The notes: generated from the letters alone by a model not told the origin. Shown: positions 44,901-58,499, counted from the stretch's first letter. The stretch is 64,000 bases of DNA from Spirometra erinaceieuropaei (GCA_902702965.1 CACRXP010000048.1:712994-776993), one strand, 5' to 3'. A program made the numbers and translations.

Positions 44901-45215
44901 GTTATAGCCTTCATTTAAGAACGAAGTTGGATGAAGACGTCATTTTCTACCGCATGAGGAAAAGAACAAATATTCACACATATATACTGTATGGCATGTT
45001 ATTGAATTTATAGGGGCATATAAAATCCATGTAATAAATGATGATATTAGGTAGTCATTTTTACGGCGTGTAGTTGTCATATGCGGTCGGAAAGATGTTC
45101 GTTCGAAAGCCAGCTTCCCGCCAGGAGTGATCTCATAAAGAATTTACAGTCCTTCTTAATTAATATGCTCGAAACGAAAACGCATTTCTGAATTTCGGTT
45201 GATATTAAATGAGTT

Positions 45216-46602
45216 GATCCACCTGCTGTACATAATCTGTTTTTAGTTGCAAATGAATTCCACAATTTTTGCCACCACTCAATTACATTGCTTACTGATC
45301 GTAACGACCATGACGGCTAAAACAGAAGGAAGGTGTACGTTAGGGTAGAATATATTTGAATATTTGAGAACACCTGACTGCTCCCCTAATTTTCGCCGTC
45401 ACGTGTACAGGCACTCATGAATGCTAGATCAGTGCTGAGTTTATGCACGCGTGTGCTATAGCACAGTTTGTGATCTGCGGTGCTTTGGTATGCATCACGA
45501 ACACCGTGGCCGTCTTAAACGATACAAAACGCGCGTCTCTTCTGCAGTCAAAGGTGGCGATAACAACTCGTATTCTTTTGCGCGTGGTATTTTTACTGTA
45601 AGATTGACCTCTCTGGCAGGTCAGAGCGTCTGAGATGGCGCAAAGCACAGCCGCAGGGACTCTGACAGTCAATGCAGCTGGGCGCCGACTGTTCAGCGCG
45701 GATATCCCTTGAGAGAGCTAGTTACACCCGCCCATCCGACTCTGCTATTCAAGGCGCTCAAAACACACAAAATAAGGACTCTTCAAACTTAATGTTGCCT
45801 TGGAGCGAAATTTCTGCCCGCTGGAGGCGGTCACAAAGCAAAATGTCAGCTGAGCACTGATCAACTGGAGATTGGCTACGCAATTACTAGAGACACTGAC
45901 AATCGCATAGGGGAAACATTGCGACTGCAATTATCGTACGGGGCGTAGAGATGGATTTTCTGAGACGATACCTTAATCAAGCTCTTTCTTCTGCTATTTA
46001 AGCAATATAAATTTAGGGAATAATCTAAACAAACCCTATTTTGAACGAAAATGTAAGTCTAGTTTGTGTAAGATGTGGTTTGCTAGCGCCATCTGATGGA
46101 TACCATACAGTGAGGGTAGAGGTGCAAGTTAGGGGTTAGGGTTAGGGGCTATGGCTACGGCTTTGAATTAGAAGTTATAGTTAGTTGTCAGGATTAGGAG
46201 TAATGGTTATTCCTAAAATTGCTTCTAAACAAATGTTTACATTAGTTACATGAGTAAATGTCTATCCAAAGAACACAGAAACACATTCTGACACAGTTGA
46301 TAAAGGGTGAAGTAAAAAGCCTAAATGGTGCAATCGCCGCACACATGATTGTTCCCAGGCAAAGTTTAGACCACAGAGGAATTTCCCGTCTTACTTGCAC
46401 TGTCTCACCAAATTGATGTAAGTTACTCGGACAGCGTCTGGCAGCACAAAAAAGGTCACCGTCATAAAGCTATGAAAGCCGGTCTCATACGCACAGAAGA
46501 ATCTGGTACAAGCTCCTCCACGTGTACAGCGAGCAAAGGTCGGTTAAATGCATGCACGGCTCCGCGACCTCTCTCGCCAGCCGTATCGTGCATAACATAC
46601 GT
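45216..46602. other. GC-richer unique region left of duplication copy 2
   Basis: From about 45,400 the sequence is GC-richer and CpG-containing, with overlapping short frames on both strands (45,424-45,672 minus, 45,672-45,860 plus), none recognised. It contains the short TTAGGG tract at 46,129 and a GCGCCATCTGATGG string near 46,086, and ends at the duplication breakpoint. It has no counterpart left of copy 1. Confidence 0.4.
46129..46148 (+). repeat. Short interstitial telomere-like tract
   Basis: TTAGGGGTTAGGGTTAGGGG: three TTAGGG units with one extra G. It lies about 450 bp left of the copy-2 breakpoint. TTAGGG is the common animal telomere repeat, including in flatworms. Three units can also arise by chance. 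Confidence 0.55.
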
Positions 46603-47469
46603 CTAATTCCCGTGAGATTGGGATTCAGCTTAAGATTAGGTCGAGAGTTAAGCTAAGAACATACCGAAAGTACGCTTCCTGCTATTAAGCGAAATGCCGC
46701 TTACGTTTCAGACACGATTAGACGGTAATTGTTCACGTCTCTTACCAGCATCAGCGAATGCATCTAGCGAGATTTAAGACTGCTTCCGATGAGGTCCAAG
46801 AAAAATAAGAAAAAAAACATATGTATAGAGAATACGCTGGTAATATTTCATGTAAACCTACCATATAAGCGCTCCAACAAATCTTTTTCGTAAACCCCTA
46901 ACATGAATCAACTCCACAAATCTTAGAAAATGATTTCTGAAATCTCATGGCAAATGTAGACTTCTGCCCAAAGATGTTTCCTTCCACGTCATATTTAATG
47001 GTAAATTGTTGTTAGGGGATCTGTTGGTGTAAGTGGTTTTAGTTGTTTTAGTTCTCTTGACAAATGTTTACAAAAAAAGTAAAGGGGCTGTAAGTGATTA
47101 ATAAGGGAATATGCATCCAGCTACTGCTATCGGCATGCCAATTTCTTTGTCACGCAATTTACCGTTTCAGTCAAAATCGTGTTTTATAACTGATAGGACA
47201 ACACCCGAAAAAAAATTCTTACAAGCACAAAATTCACTAAGCAGCCCTATCATCCACACTGAGAAATTGGCCACTATTGTCACGTCAAATGTGCTCTTAA
47301 TACATTTGTTTAATCTGCTCTGTTTCATCTTTACGATTCATGCGACGTATACCGCTTATCGGTTGTTCATGAATTAAACATACAACCTTTAACTGTCTCT
47401 AAGTCAAATTGCACAATTTTCGCGATAAGCATAACGCATTCCAAATTGACAGATATTGGTATTACCAGG

Positions 47470-48800
47470 GTTGGTGACCTCTCGCCAAAACAGCCTTTTG
47501 AAAAATAAACAGAAGCAAAGTGGCCGTCATCAAGTGCCCCATCAAAATATACAATATAATTTGTCTCTTATCAAAATAGTTGATCTAGACACCCACGTTT
47601 GGAGTAACGCACCTAAAACATCGACGGCATATTTCTTAATAAATCAGAAACGCACGCTCCTTCCATCCCTAGGAGTATTAACTCATGCCTTAAACATGCC
47701 CTCCCAAATTACTCTAAATATACTCATTATCACGAACTTTTCTTCTCCTTGGCTGATGATTGCATATGCAATCCTAAAAATTTAGCCATCAGCAAATGAC
47801 CAGGAGTTTAATCGACAAGAAAATGAGGTGGCCGTAAACACGAGAAGGACTGCCCAGCCATGCTTAATACCTGCGTACCCAGTGGGATCAGCTGGACGTT
47901 CTCCAGACAGGAACACGCTGCCGGAGTACTGTCAGCGCACACAAGGCTACAAGTCCATGAATTGCCAAATCTGGGCATAGGAGACGCAAAAAACCTAAGA
48001 GCCTAATTTTGGTCTTCTCTTGGATGAGTGACCTCTCGAAGAACACGCGTTTGAAAAATGATCAGAAGAAAAGTGGCAATCACCGAAACTCCCATCAAAG
48101 TTTACAATACATTTTTACTTTAATTAAAATAATTGGACCTATACACACATTTAAATCGACGATCCTGAGACGTTGACCGGATATTTCTTAATAAATCTGA
48201 AGCGCACGCTCCTACCATACCTTGGCGTATTGAATCATATCGTAAATCGTCCATCAAAATAAATGCGATATAGTGATATTTACGAACTGCTTCTTTACTA
48301 AGCTTGATGATTATATTTTCAATCCTAAAAATTCTGCCATCATCCAATTATCAGGATTTAAACCGAAAAAAAGAAAAAGGAGGTCAGAAACAAGTTAAGG
48401 ACTGCCCAGTGCTGCTCAAGACCTGTATATCAGGCGCCGGAGTATTGTCAACGTACACCAGGCTAAGTGTAGTCATAGGAGACGTGACAAAACAGTAAGG
48501 CCAGATGGAATTCATAAAGAGCGGAATATAGGCTGGGTCGTCACCCTTCGAAAGGCCGTGTAACTAGTCAGTCATAGAATGAGAGATGCTGCCTAAATTT
48601 CAATCCGGACAACTACTTGTTGAAGCGATGAACCTGAAGTCTTGACTACATATTCCGAAGCCACAACTATGCCCTGGAGTACTGAACCCATTCAAATAAA
48701 TCTTTTATGCTGGTGTTTACGAATCACTTTTCCCTTGGCTTGAAGATTAGCTTTCCAATGGTAAAAAATGTCGAAATCAATTTGTTTACGTAAAAAACAA
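47470..48800 (+). repeat. Diverged tandem repeat, about 550-bp units (copy 2)
   Basis: Partner of 12,255-13,620 with the same three-unit organisation. The second GC-richer cassette lacks 36 bp between ATCAGGCG direct repeats present in copy 1. Confidence 0.7.
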
Positions 48801-50127
48801 CAAGATTCGCATGGTCTGTTTCCTGCAGGCACGTTTTCATTAAACCTGATCATAATCTGCCTCCAAAAAACTGCACTTTCATTGGATATTCTCGTACTAT
48901 GACCTATGACAAAGCGTAAGAATGGTAACTTGGGTTAGGAGCTTCAGAATACCTACATATGCTGTTCTCATATACACTATTTCATTTCAGTCAAACAAGC
49001 TTTACTCGACGCCTCGACTTACAGTTTTCAAATAGGAGTAAAGGAAACCAAAGATGTTCCATCTCAACATGTTATTCTCTGAATTGTCGACATTACGTCC
49101 AATCCAAACTAATAGTGATCTTACAGCGCATTGACCGAGGGTGTAACTGTATGGGAAACGCAACCCGTCACCAGGCCGTTTCAGCAATCCCATGCCCTTA
49201 GTCTTCGCAGCAAGAAGGTGGGACTGCATATTCATATTTATTTAAGCATCAGGTGCACGTGTCCCAAATACGTGCTAAAAGTCTGCATTTCCTACGAGAC
49301 CGCATCATTTTTGTGAAAACCCCGGATGTGTTTACACATCCGGATGCAAATAATCGTCCTAACAACCGCCTGCGTCCTCTTTCACCTGCGGTCTTTGTGA
49401 TACTTTTGTTACACCGATCACAGGTCGAGTGTGGAGAAGAGATTGCGGTTAATTCCAAGCCAGTTTCACTTCCATTATAAAGGAACTCAAACGCAAGTCA
49501 CTGTTGCTGCTTTCAACCTGCTGTGGACATCGTCGTTAGCAACGATTATTGAACAGTTCTGTGTGCGCAAATGAGGAGCGATGCTTTATAATTGGTACAA
49601 GCGGGCCGAAATCCATGACTGACAAGACTGCCAACTAAGGGGTAATGCGGTCCTCCAGAAAGGATAGTGGATAAGCCTTCAATGTTGGCTTTAGGCAGTC
49701 CTACTCAATTGGGATCTGAGTCGCTCTTGGCATTTTTTCGTTCTCTCTGCATATTCTACACCATGCTTAGATCGGAGCTACCGATAAGACGATTTTCGAC
49801 CGCATTGTCGCTTCTGGGATGCACAAGGATATCAAAGCAGTAATACAACCGTGTCTCGGCTATCAACGAAACAAGGCTCAGCGACAGAACAAAGTCCGCG
49901 TCGGAATCTTTACTGAACCTGATCCCAGACTCGACGGAATCCAAATAGATATGTTAGACAAGGTGAACTTAGTCATGAAACGTCAACTGCAATTCGGAAA
50001 TGCATTTCCGTTTTGAAAAGATTAATTGAGTGGTCACAAAAAGAATGATCATGCAGCAAAATCCAAGGATGAATCAGATACCTCAGGATACCTTCTTCTG
50101 AACGACTGCATGCACGAATTACTTCCA

Positions 50128-50618
50128 GCAAAAAACGATTACTTTGGTATCATACAATTTTATCTTTGATGCTCGATGCCCACGAAAATTCAGTCATAAT
50201 TCATGAAAACAATGTGTAGAAGTATTCATTCTTTGCTAATTCGTTGGCAAATTACGCCCTCATCCAACTGTATATTCGACGGAAGTGTATAATTCGGTTT
50301 TAAAAACTTTTATAATTCCGAATATTATTGAACCCCACTTACTGTTATAATTGCATGCGGGGTTTCAAGTGCGCAAGCCGTGTTATTTTCGTGTACGAAA
50401 CTCCCTATATTTTCCTAGGGTATTAAAAGGATATTATATGCGCCTCACCAAATTAAGCCGTGAATTTGACGAATATTGTCAACTTTACATCCCACATTAG
50501 TAAATGCAGATTCATAACGTTGTATGAACGTCCACCTCACGGTATAAAAAAATCTCACAAACAGAAGCTTATCACAATCGCATCGTACTCGTTTTTCGAA
50601 TATACAATTAAAAGCAGA
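50128..50618 (+). repeat. Dispersed repeat R1 (copy 2)
   Basis: Partner of 14,951-15,440, collinear and only a few percent different. Confidence 0.6.
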
Positions 50619-50754
50619 CGCAATTTTCTAGCGCATAGGTAAAGGAATTAATAGTTTCATAAATTTTTGTGCATGCAATACATTTGAACTTTTAATAACA
50701 TTGAGAGTAAAAGAGAAAGTTGAATGCTGCCTAAATAGTTAATTTTACCAGCAT

Positions 50755-51576
50755 CGTTGGTTAATGCAATCGAAAATACTTTCATTCAAAAGAAGACACC
50801 CGGAGGTAAATGGATCATTATAGAATTATGCAAGATGTTGGTGAAATTTACAACCATATTTAATTAATCTTTTTGAATTTTCCGCCGACATTTTTTGAGT
50901 CCGCCAAATAATTTTAGGTTATTTGGCTCTGTCCAACAGTTGCTCCTGTCTCCTCACCTGTGTGGATCTTTTCACTAGGTGACCATAACGTTCGCCGTCA
51001 TGGTTGTCTCTCAGTAGATAAAGACGTTCAACATCAAGCGCAGAACTCGCGAGGTCGTCATGTGCTGATGTCATGGACACTTCTTCGGTCTAGACTCGTA
51101 GTGCTCCTTCACCGTACCATCCTCTATTTTCCATCTTGTTTCTTCCCTTTTTCTCAATTTCCGCTGCCGTTGACTTAAACCTTCTTATAAATGCCAAGCA
51201 CGAAATCAGAATTGTAATCCGGTTTTAACTTTTTATCTTCATTAATAACCCGCAGTGGGCATTACATTCATTTTTCTGACCGCCCATTACTCATATTGGA
51301 AATTCCACATATTCTTCCGGGTCGTTCTAGCACGCCTTCCGGGCTCGGCGGTACTGCTCCAAGGTGTCAGACGAACGTGACTTTACCTTTACTGGTTGTT
51401 TCGATAAACAGACACAGAGTCGTGCTGCACCGCACCTTTTCTCGACCATTAACCTTATCTGCGACTATTTGTGATGATGGGTTGGAGTAAGAATCCGAAA
51501 TGGTGGGCCAGAAACTTTCTTGTTCCAGTGATCGCATATTCGTCTTATGGAAACAGACCCGTTGTAGTTTCGTCAT
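50755..51576 (+). mobile_element. Private 0.8-kb insertion in duplication copy 2, unidentified
   Basis: Copy 1 reads continuously across this point (ACCAGCATAGGGCGGG at 15,570). Here CAT at 50,752-50,754 is followed by 819 bp of unrelated sequence and then CAT again at 51,574-51,576, so there is a possible 3-bp target duplication. The insert has no recognised protein (frames of 64-78 codons only), no clear terminal inverted repeats and no poly(A) tail. A hairpin with a GAAA end lies at 51,471-51,500. It could be a non-autonomous element, or sequence lost from copy 1. Confidence 0.65.
51471..51500 (+). other. Hairpin with CCGAAA end in the private insertion
   Basis: GTGATGATGGGTTGG with GGGTT pairing to AATCC, then GAAA. 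The layout parallels the Penelope pLTR hairpin (TGAYGATGG, helix, GAAA), but the first base of the CUGANGA string is G here. It may indicate a shared 3'-end structure among elements. Confidence 0.3.
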
Positions 51577-53638
51577 AGGGCGGGTGTTTTAGAAGTTCAA
51601 GTCGTTTGGGGCTTGATCATTAATATGTACACAATTAACCAATTTACCGTAGATGAGCTAACTCATACCGTCCACGGAAATTAGGAAATGCATTTCCATT
51701 TGCATACGATTAATTAGGTGTGGTAGCAAAACCAATCATAACGCAGTATAATTCTCTAATAACGCGGTTACCTCAGATTGCCGGCTGCATGCGCAAATCA
51801 CGCTCTGTAAAAAGAACACTTAATCAGAATACGTCTCTTTCACTTATTGACGATGTCCTTAAAATTAATTTAATTTTCATTAAAAAAATGCATAAGACAT
51901 ATCTATTCTTTTACTCATATGGTATAATCCTACGTACCCTTCCACATGTATGCTGAAACGGTTAGTATCATTTGGCTTCAAGAAGTATCATATTGTGAGA
52001 GTTTTTAATAAAGAGAAATGGCCGTTCATGAAACGCCATGTCTCTGCAGTTAACACTGTGGCCGGTAAGGTCAAGAATATGACTTAAATCCACTATTAAC
52101 ATTCATAAATTCCTTACATTCTCCACTCAAAACCGTAGAATAATATATGGTTTTCCATATGCAGAAAATATATGGTTTGCAAGTCTAAAAGCCAGATTGC
52201 AATTATAAAGACAATCAGGTTCAAAATAAGTAGGCAGTAGAAAAAAATTTTAAAAAGCGAATTATGTCCTGTATTTGAGTACCATATTTTAAGACAACTG
52301 TATTATTCCAAATGAACATACACATGAATATGTTATGGATGTGCTTTATGCAGTATAACGGATTATTTAAGGGCTTCAAAAATCGATGCGTAAAATGCAT
52401 GCTATTTACGTTTCCATTTTTGCAGACATTCTATTTAGCATACAGCAGAAAATAAATACATTCAAAAGCTGGCATTCCAGGGTAACTGAATTATCTTAGA
52501 AATGTGCTATTTAATGATTAGCATTTAACCTCGTTTACTTATGATTTTCGAAGTAGAAACGTAGGTAGGAATTTCGGTTAACATTTCGTGAGTTTGCACA
52601 CCTATTCTATCTCTCTACGTAAATCAAATTTGGCCATATATGTGTTTGAAAAATGTATCAGTCAACCTGTGCCATGCTGTCAACATTTTATCAAACTTCA
52701 GCAAACACATACGTATAAGACCATAAAATATTAAAGAAAAAATGTATGCGACTTAAGCAGTCGTTTTTTGCTGAGTATGAGGTCTACAGAAGATTAAGAA
52801 TAAGTACATTGACAGTCGAAATAAAATAGGTCAAGTCTGATATGTTATAGGATAATACTGCAATATATTCAGTATTAAAAATTCACCTAAGTAATTCTTT
52901 CTAATCGAAAACGCATTTCAATTTAGGTTAGCATTTTATGAGGATGGTCGCTCACCGTACTGCATGAGTGCATGATTGCATACACTAATATGGTTTCAAG
53001 GCAAATGCGTGCTTTTTAAATATAGTTATCCACCGCAGGTCTCATGTATCTTGTCAGAAACTTTTTCTAACTAGCAGGAAATCTAAAGGAGCTCGTTAGA
53101 ATGCTCTACATGAAGCAAAACGGATTCCATCAGTATTTTTTTATTTTTCTCCCCAAAACAGCATTATCTGCGTTTAAGAAGTTTAATTGCCAGATCGGGA
53201 AATGCCCACACAAAATTATCGTACTTGTCCGCCTAGCAATTTTTCTCCTGGATTACGGAACACAGATCAAGAAGACAACAAGTTTGAAGAATGCCGATAT
53301 TACGGTTTACGCAGACAAATAGAAATGACTTGTAAAGCGCAATTAAACCCGCCCAAAAAGGGGATGAACACTAACAGCAAAAATTCCTAGAGCGGATGTT
53401 GATATGCAAAATTTATGTATAAAACTAATATAATAAACGAATCAGAAAAAGCATACAAAACCAGTTCAAATGACTGAAAAGGTCTCATGCATGAAGATTT
53501 TACACGTGCAGGCAGGTAAACGGAAATAGTGACAAATTATGCATTGCCGAATCGATCATTTTGACGTCAGATTACCTTTTCCAGAGTCCGATCGCAGGGG
53601 CGTTTTCAAAACTTAATCAATATACCGAAGGCGGAGGA

Positions 53639-53664
53639 GGGTGGGGTTGGTGGGGGAGGGGGGG
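53639..53664 (+). repeat. G-rich tract with G-quadruplex potential (copy 2 only)
   Basis: Runs of 3, 4, 5 and 7 G separated by T, TTGGT and A. Copy 1 has only a nine-G run in this place (17,638-17,646). Confidence 0.7.
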
Positions 53665-55419
53665 TGTTGGCACGACCGAACCCGCATTAGAACGCATCAC
53701 AACGTCCCGTGATTGACAACAAACAGGTTAACGAAACTTTCGAATAGCAAGTACAACAATTGAAAGAAAATCGAATCCAGGGCAGCCATGCACATGACCT
53801 GTTTCCCGGCGGGAACGCAGGCGCACCTACCGTCAGGGAGCCAAGCGGCAGAGACCTGTCAGCGCACACTACGCTGCAAGCTTAAGGGCTTGTTGAATCA
53901 TGGCATGCAAGATACACAAACGCACACACACACGTGCCCAAGGCCTCTGAGCAAATCGCATAGCCATTAATTGCTTCTATGCGCATATTTTTTGCTTATG
54001 TGATATTTTTACATAAATGAAGACAGACGTACAGAAAGACAGTTTATCCGCCTTTGAGAAGCATGACCTGCAGTTGGTTTATTGTACTGCTTACGTTGAT
54101 TCAGCAAATGCGGCTAACGTTGACCTGTCGGAAGGTCATGGAGACGTGTAGGTTATATTATGGCGACTCTTTCCTAAACTCTATCTACTATTGTACCATA
54201 TTATTTATTTTAGTCTCTTGTTCGTCTACAAGCGTATTTTACATCACAATATGGATTTATATGCATGGGGAACCGTGCACTTCAGCAGTGTAAAATGTAT
54301 CGAACTTTTTTGCCACTGCATGAATTTTCGTGCAAAAAGAGTGCACTGACAGTGTAGTGCCGGATAGCCAGTATTTGGTTGGTAATAGAACCAGTAGATC
54401 TTTCATTTACATTTAATTTTGATGAGATTGGCTTTCAGTGAGTGACTGATTTCATGAAATGTTGTCCGAAGTTCTGATATTCTGAATTTCTGAAATTCAG
54501 ATTAGAAAGGTTTTTTTGGCGTTGCTGTAAAACTGCTTATCTTCCGGCACGATACACTTATATGGGGGACGTAATTGGATATCGGCTTTAGAATTTACTT
54601 TCTTTTCATCTTTCTGTTAAAAGCGTAGTCGGCAATTAGTAACCGCTTAGCAGCATGCATGCATTTTCACATTGATTGTCAGCGGTCCTATGCATTCAAA
54701 TATGTGTTATTAATGTCATTCGCATACATGTGCTTTTTACTCGAGCCGTACATATTTTACCCGACGAATGTGTATATTAAGGTTTTGAACAATCTTTCCA
54801 CAACCCAATAATTTTCGAACCTGTTTAGATATTGCATTAGTGTTTGCCGGTTTTTAATGTGAAAAGCGAATTCCTTCCTCGTAAATAAATTGAAATATTC
54901 ATCTTTGCCTTTAAGGAGATAGTATACAGAGTTTATTAAATTTCGCAGTGAATGCAGACTATGTTGCCCATTTTTAAGGAGCATCTGCAAACGCACATGT
55001 ACGACTCTGTACGCATACCCGTCGCAAGGGATTAAAAGCTGATATCAACACGTTTATTTAAACCAAAATGTCCCATTTTGCATGGTATATAATTCGGTTA
55101 CAATTTCATTTCCTAGGGAACAAGTTACTAACAGTTTAAATTGTGCCAGTTTTCTGCAATGTATATTTGATTGAATATAACTGTTAAAAATGAATGTAAG
55201 AACGCGTGCACACGACGTGGTGATTGTTGCGGAGTTCGAATTTTGCAAGAGGCCGAAAAGACGTAAATTCAAAAGCCAAAAAGACTGAAAGACAACAGAA
55301 TTATACGGCAGGTTAAACAACATTACCACATCGATAAAGGCAAAGAAGACTGAAATGTTTATTTCTGGGCAACGTGGCCTTGTCGGTTTCGATCGGGAAT
55401 ATAAAGAGGTGCCGTGCGA

Positions 55420-55712
55420 TCGGTGACCGCCCCCTACCATTGTATATTCCGGATCTAAACCGACACGGCCACGGGCTGGTGTCTCAGTGGTTACAGGCGT
55501 GGACTTCAAATAAACAGGCCGTGTGTTGGAGTCTCAAGACTTCCACAATTCGGGGTTGGGTATGACTGGTTGACGACGTCTAATAAGCCAAAAATGGCCA
55601 TTCTAGTCTTTCTTGCCTTTGTCGGTAATGTCATTATGTCTATATCATGCACCGCTGTGCGTCTCCTGGTTGGACTCGGAAGAGAAGCCATAAGGCACAA
55701 CGGAACGAATTA
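55420..55712 (+). mobile_element. tRNA-derived SINE, uninterrupted (copy 2)
   Basis: A-box-like TCTCAGTGGTTACAGGCG, a B-box relic near GGCCGTGTGTTGGAGTCTC, then GGTTGGGTATGACTGG, GACGTCTAATAAGCC, TAATGTCATTATGTC, GCACCGCTGTGCGTCTCC and GGCACAACGGAACGAAT without interruption. This is the empty site for the Penelope element at 19,716. The inverted left arm present in copy 1 is mostly deleted here. Confidence 0.65.
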
Positions 55713-56208
55713 GTTCCTTATGAACTACCGGTCAGCGCCAATTACTATATCAACCTCACCTTAATAATCCTTCATAATTGGAGACACCTTTTAGAATTTC
55801 GGCCACAATTTTATCGAGTCGGTGAATCACTCAATGGAAATATTTTGCATATTTCGGAATTATTCGAAAGCTTACCTTTATAAGTAATGTGGGTTGTTTG
55901 CGCCACCACGTACACATACATTGGCCACGCCTACATTTTAAAGCATTAAGGGACAAGCATTAGTTTTTTCGTCAAACATACCTTGGCATGATTTGCAATT
56001 GGTAGGTTGCCTCATAAAATGTAAATCGAATTTCCCACATGCGTTGCTCTTTTCACAATAGTCATAAATTTGGGTTGTACGACTGAGTACTAAGGAATTG
56101 CCGGAAATGCTTCACAGCCAGGTAAGTGGCAAGTACTTCACGCCAAAGGTACTGTATCGTGTCTCAGCTGGTAAGAGCTTTTTTGGAGAAAAAGGCAAGT
56201 GGTCGAGT

Positions 56209-57750
56209 CTAACCAGCAATGCGTTGTTGAAGGACTGCACTTACGGCTACGGTCGAAGCATCTACCATCAGAGACAGCTGAGCTTCGGGAGCGGGATGTG
56301 TGAGTAAGGTAGCATCAGCAAGGGAATTCTTGATTCTCTCAAAAGCAGTTAGTGTTTCACCAGTTAGCTCGAGGGGACCTTTGGGACAAGAAAACATGTT
56401 GGTGAGCGGCAGCATGAGGTCAGCACAGTTTGGTAGGAACCGACAGTAAAAATTGACCATGCCGAGGAATCGCTGTAACTGACGATTGGAAGTTGGAGGA
56501 GGAAAATTACGAATTGCTTCAACCTAGGATGGGAGGGATCGCAAACCTTTAGACTCGACCTTGTCACCAAGGAACTCCAGCGAAGGCACACCCAACACGC
56601 ACTTGGAGGGGTTGATGACAACGCCAAACTTGTCAAGGCGGTCAAACACCAAGGAAAGGTGTTCTTTGTGTTCTTCTTCATTCCGGCTGGCCATTAAGAG
56701 GTCATCAATGTAGGCGTACACAAAGGGTAGGCCACGCAATACATGGCCAATGAACCTTCGGAACGTTTGAGCGGCATTACGAAGACCAAGCGGCATGCGG
56801 ACGAACTCAAAGAGACCGAAGGGTGTGGTGACGGCGGTTTTAGGGATGTCCGCAGGGGCGACTGGAATCTGATGAAAAGCACGCGCCAGATCAATCTTCG
56901 AGAAAACCGCTTTGCCAAAAAGGGCTCCAGCAAAGTTCTGAAGATGATGCACGGGGTACCGATCAGGAATGGTAGCGCTGTTGAGGGCACGATAGTCGCC
57001 ACTGGATCGCCAGTCGCCCGATGTTGCCTGGGGCACCACGTGCAGTGGAGACGCCCAAGGGCTCTCGGAAGGTCGAAATATTCACAATTGCAGCATGTGT
57101 TCAAACTCCGCCTTTGCGTCCTGAGAACGCTCCGGTGATAGTCGTCTCGGTCGAGCTACACAGGAGGACATGAGGTGCGGATGTGGTGCACAACATCATT
57201 TTGAACTTCACCACTGCGAATCTGTGGGTTAATTATGTTGGGATGACTAAGCAGCAGTTGCCGAAAAGGACTAGCAAAATCCGTATTCAAGACAGATAAG
57301 TTGGTAAGGGCAGTAAAGGGAGTTAGTCCACGAAAAAACAAACCGGTAGTGCGGTCGAGGAGACGGGCACGTCGGCAGTCAACAAGGAGTTCGAACTCGG
57401 CAAGAAAGTCCGAGCCGAGGATTGTGTGGGAAATCAACAATCAAAAAGATCCAGGCAAATAACCGACGAAAGCAAATGTTCAGGTTGAGGGACGACTGTC
57501 AAAAGTGGGAACGGGGGAACAGTTAACAGCTTGAAGATGAAGACCAGGGCTAGGGAAACGACGATCAGCTGCAGTTGGGGGAACAACACTGATTTGGGCT
57601 CCAGTGTCCACAAGAAAACGTCTGCGAGTCGCAGTGTCGGAAACATAGAAGGTGCGACCAGAACCGGAACAGCCAGAAAAAACGGTCGCATCTATTCTCT
57701 GGCTGACTGGTTTCCCTGTTTCGGTTTAGAAGATCAGGGTGAGGAACAAT
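56209..57750 (-). pseudogene. Gypsy protease, RT and RNase H start, copy 2
   Basis: The RT spans about 56,524-57,170 with GDYRALNSATIPDRYPV, FSKIDLARAFHQIPV, FVRMPLGLRNAAQTF and YAYIDDLL; the protease is at about 57,560-57,700 with DTGAQISV. Shared stops are TAG at 56,524 and 56,209 and a TGA just upstream of the RT core. A private small deletion near 57,160 shifts the frame after HHIRTSCPP. MVDAS near 56,265 keeps the RNase H aspartate. Confidence 0.85.
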
Positions 57751-57784
57751 GACGGGCCTTTACGCCGAAATTAGTGTGATACCA

Positions 57785-58495
57785 TCAAGTATCAGCAGTC
57801 CGATGTCGCGAACGAGAACGACGACGGCTGTGTGAGCGACTGGAATCTATGCGGTCGAGCTGTATTTTAAGGGAGGCCATGTCATCCGCCATGGACGAAA
57901 CCTGTTTCACTAAATTTTCATTCACTGACGATGAAGATGAGGAGATCTTGGCAACGGAAGGTGGCTGGAATCGCTGCACCTCTATTATTCGATCCGCCAT
58001 CTCACCCAGCTATGAGACCGTAAGGCCTTCAGAGGCGGAAGCCAGGATCGCTTGAACATCTGCGGGCAGACGGTCTAGGAAAATGTCCCCGACGAATTTA
58101 TCGTCTACTTCCATGTCTCCAAAGAGAGATCGCATTCGACATGGATGCTCTGAAGGCTTCCGATCACCCAGTGACTCCTCCTTAAGTAACTGGTGATACC
58201 GCTGTCGGTCAGATACAGAATTAAGTCGTAGAATTTCCGCCTTTAACGTGGAGAAAGGAGCATCTACAGGTGGATTAGCTAGCAAGGAGTGAACTTGAGA
58301 GATGACACTAGCGGGGAGGACCTCCACAAGTTTGTGGTATTTTGCTAGTTCCTTGGTAAGGATGGCAGAATAAAAGCCTGATTCTATGCGGATGAAGTAA
58401 AGTTCTGGAGCGTATTGCCAGAATTTAGGCAAGGTAAAATTGATTGCATGAAGGAACTGGGCGGAAACATCAAGTTTTTGATTGGAGTGAGACAT
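57785..58495 (-). pseudogene. Gypsy gag, copy 2
   Basis: From MSHSNQKLDVSAQF at 58,495 through FWQYAPELYFIRIES and YHKLVEVLPASVISQV, typical of gypsy gag, to a private TAG at 58,010 (CAG in copy 1). The frame then continues MADRIIEVQRF to the TGA at 57,785, shared with copy 1, which replaces a zinc-knuckle cysteine. This copy gives the better view of the N-terminal half because copy 1 has a 17-bp deletion there. Confidence 0.82.
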
Positions 58496-58499
58496 AATT

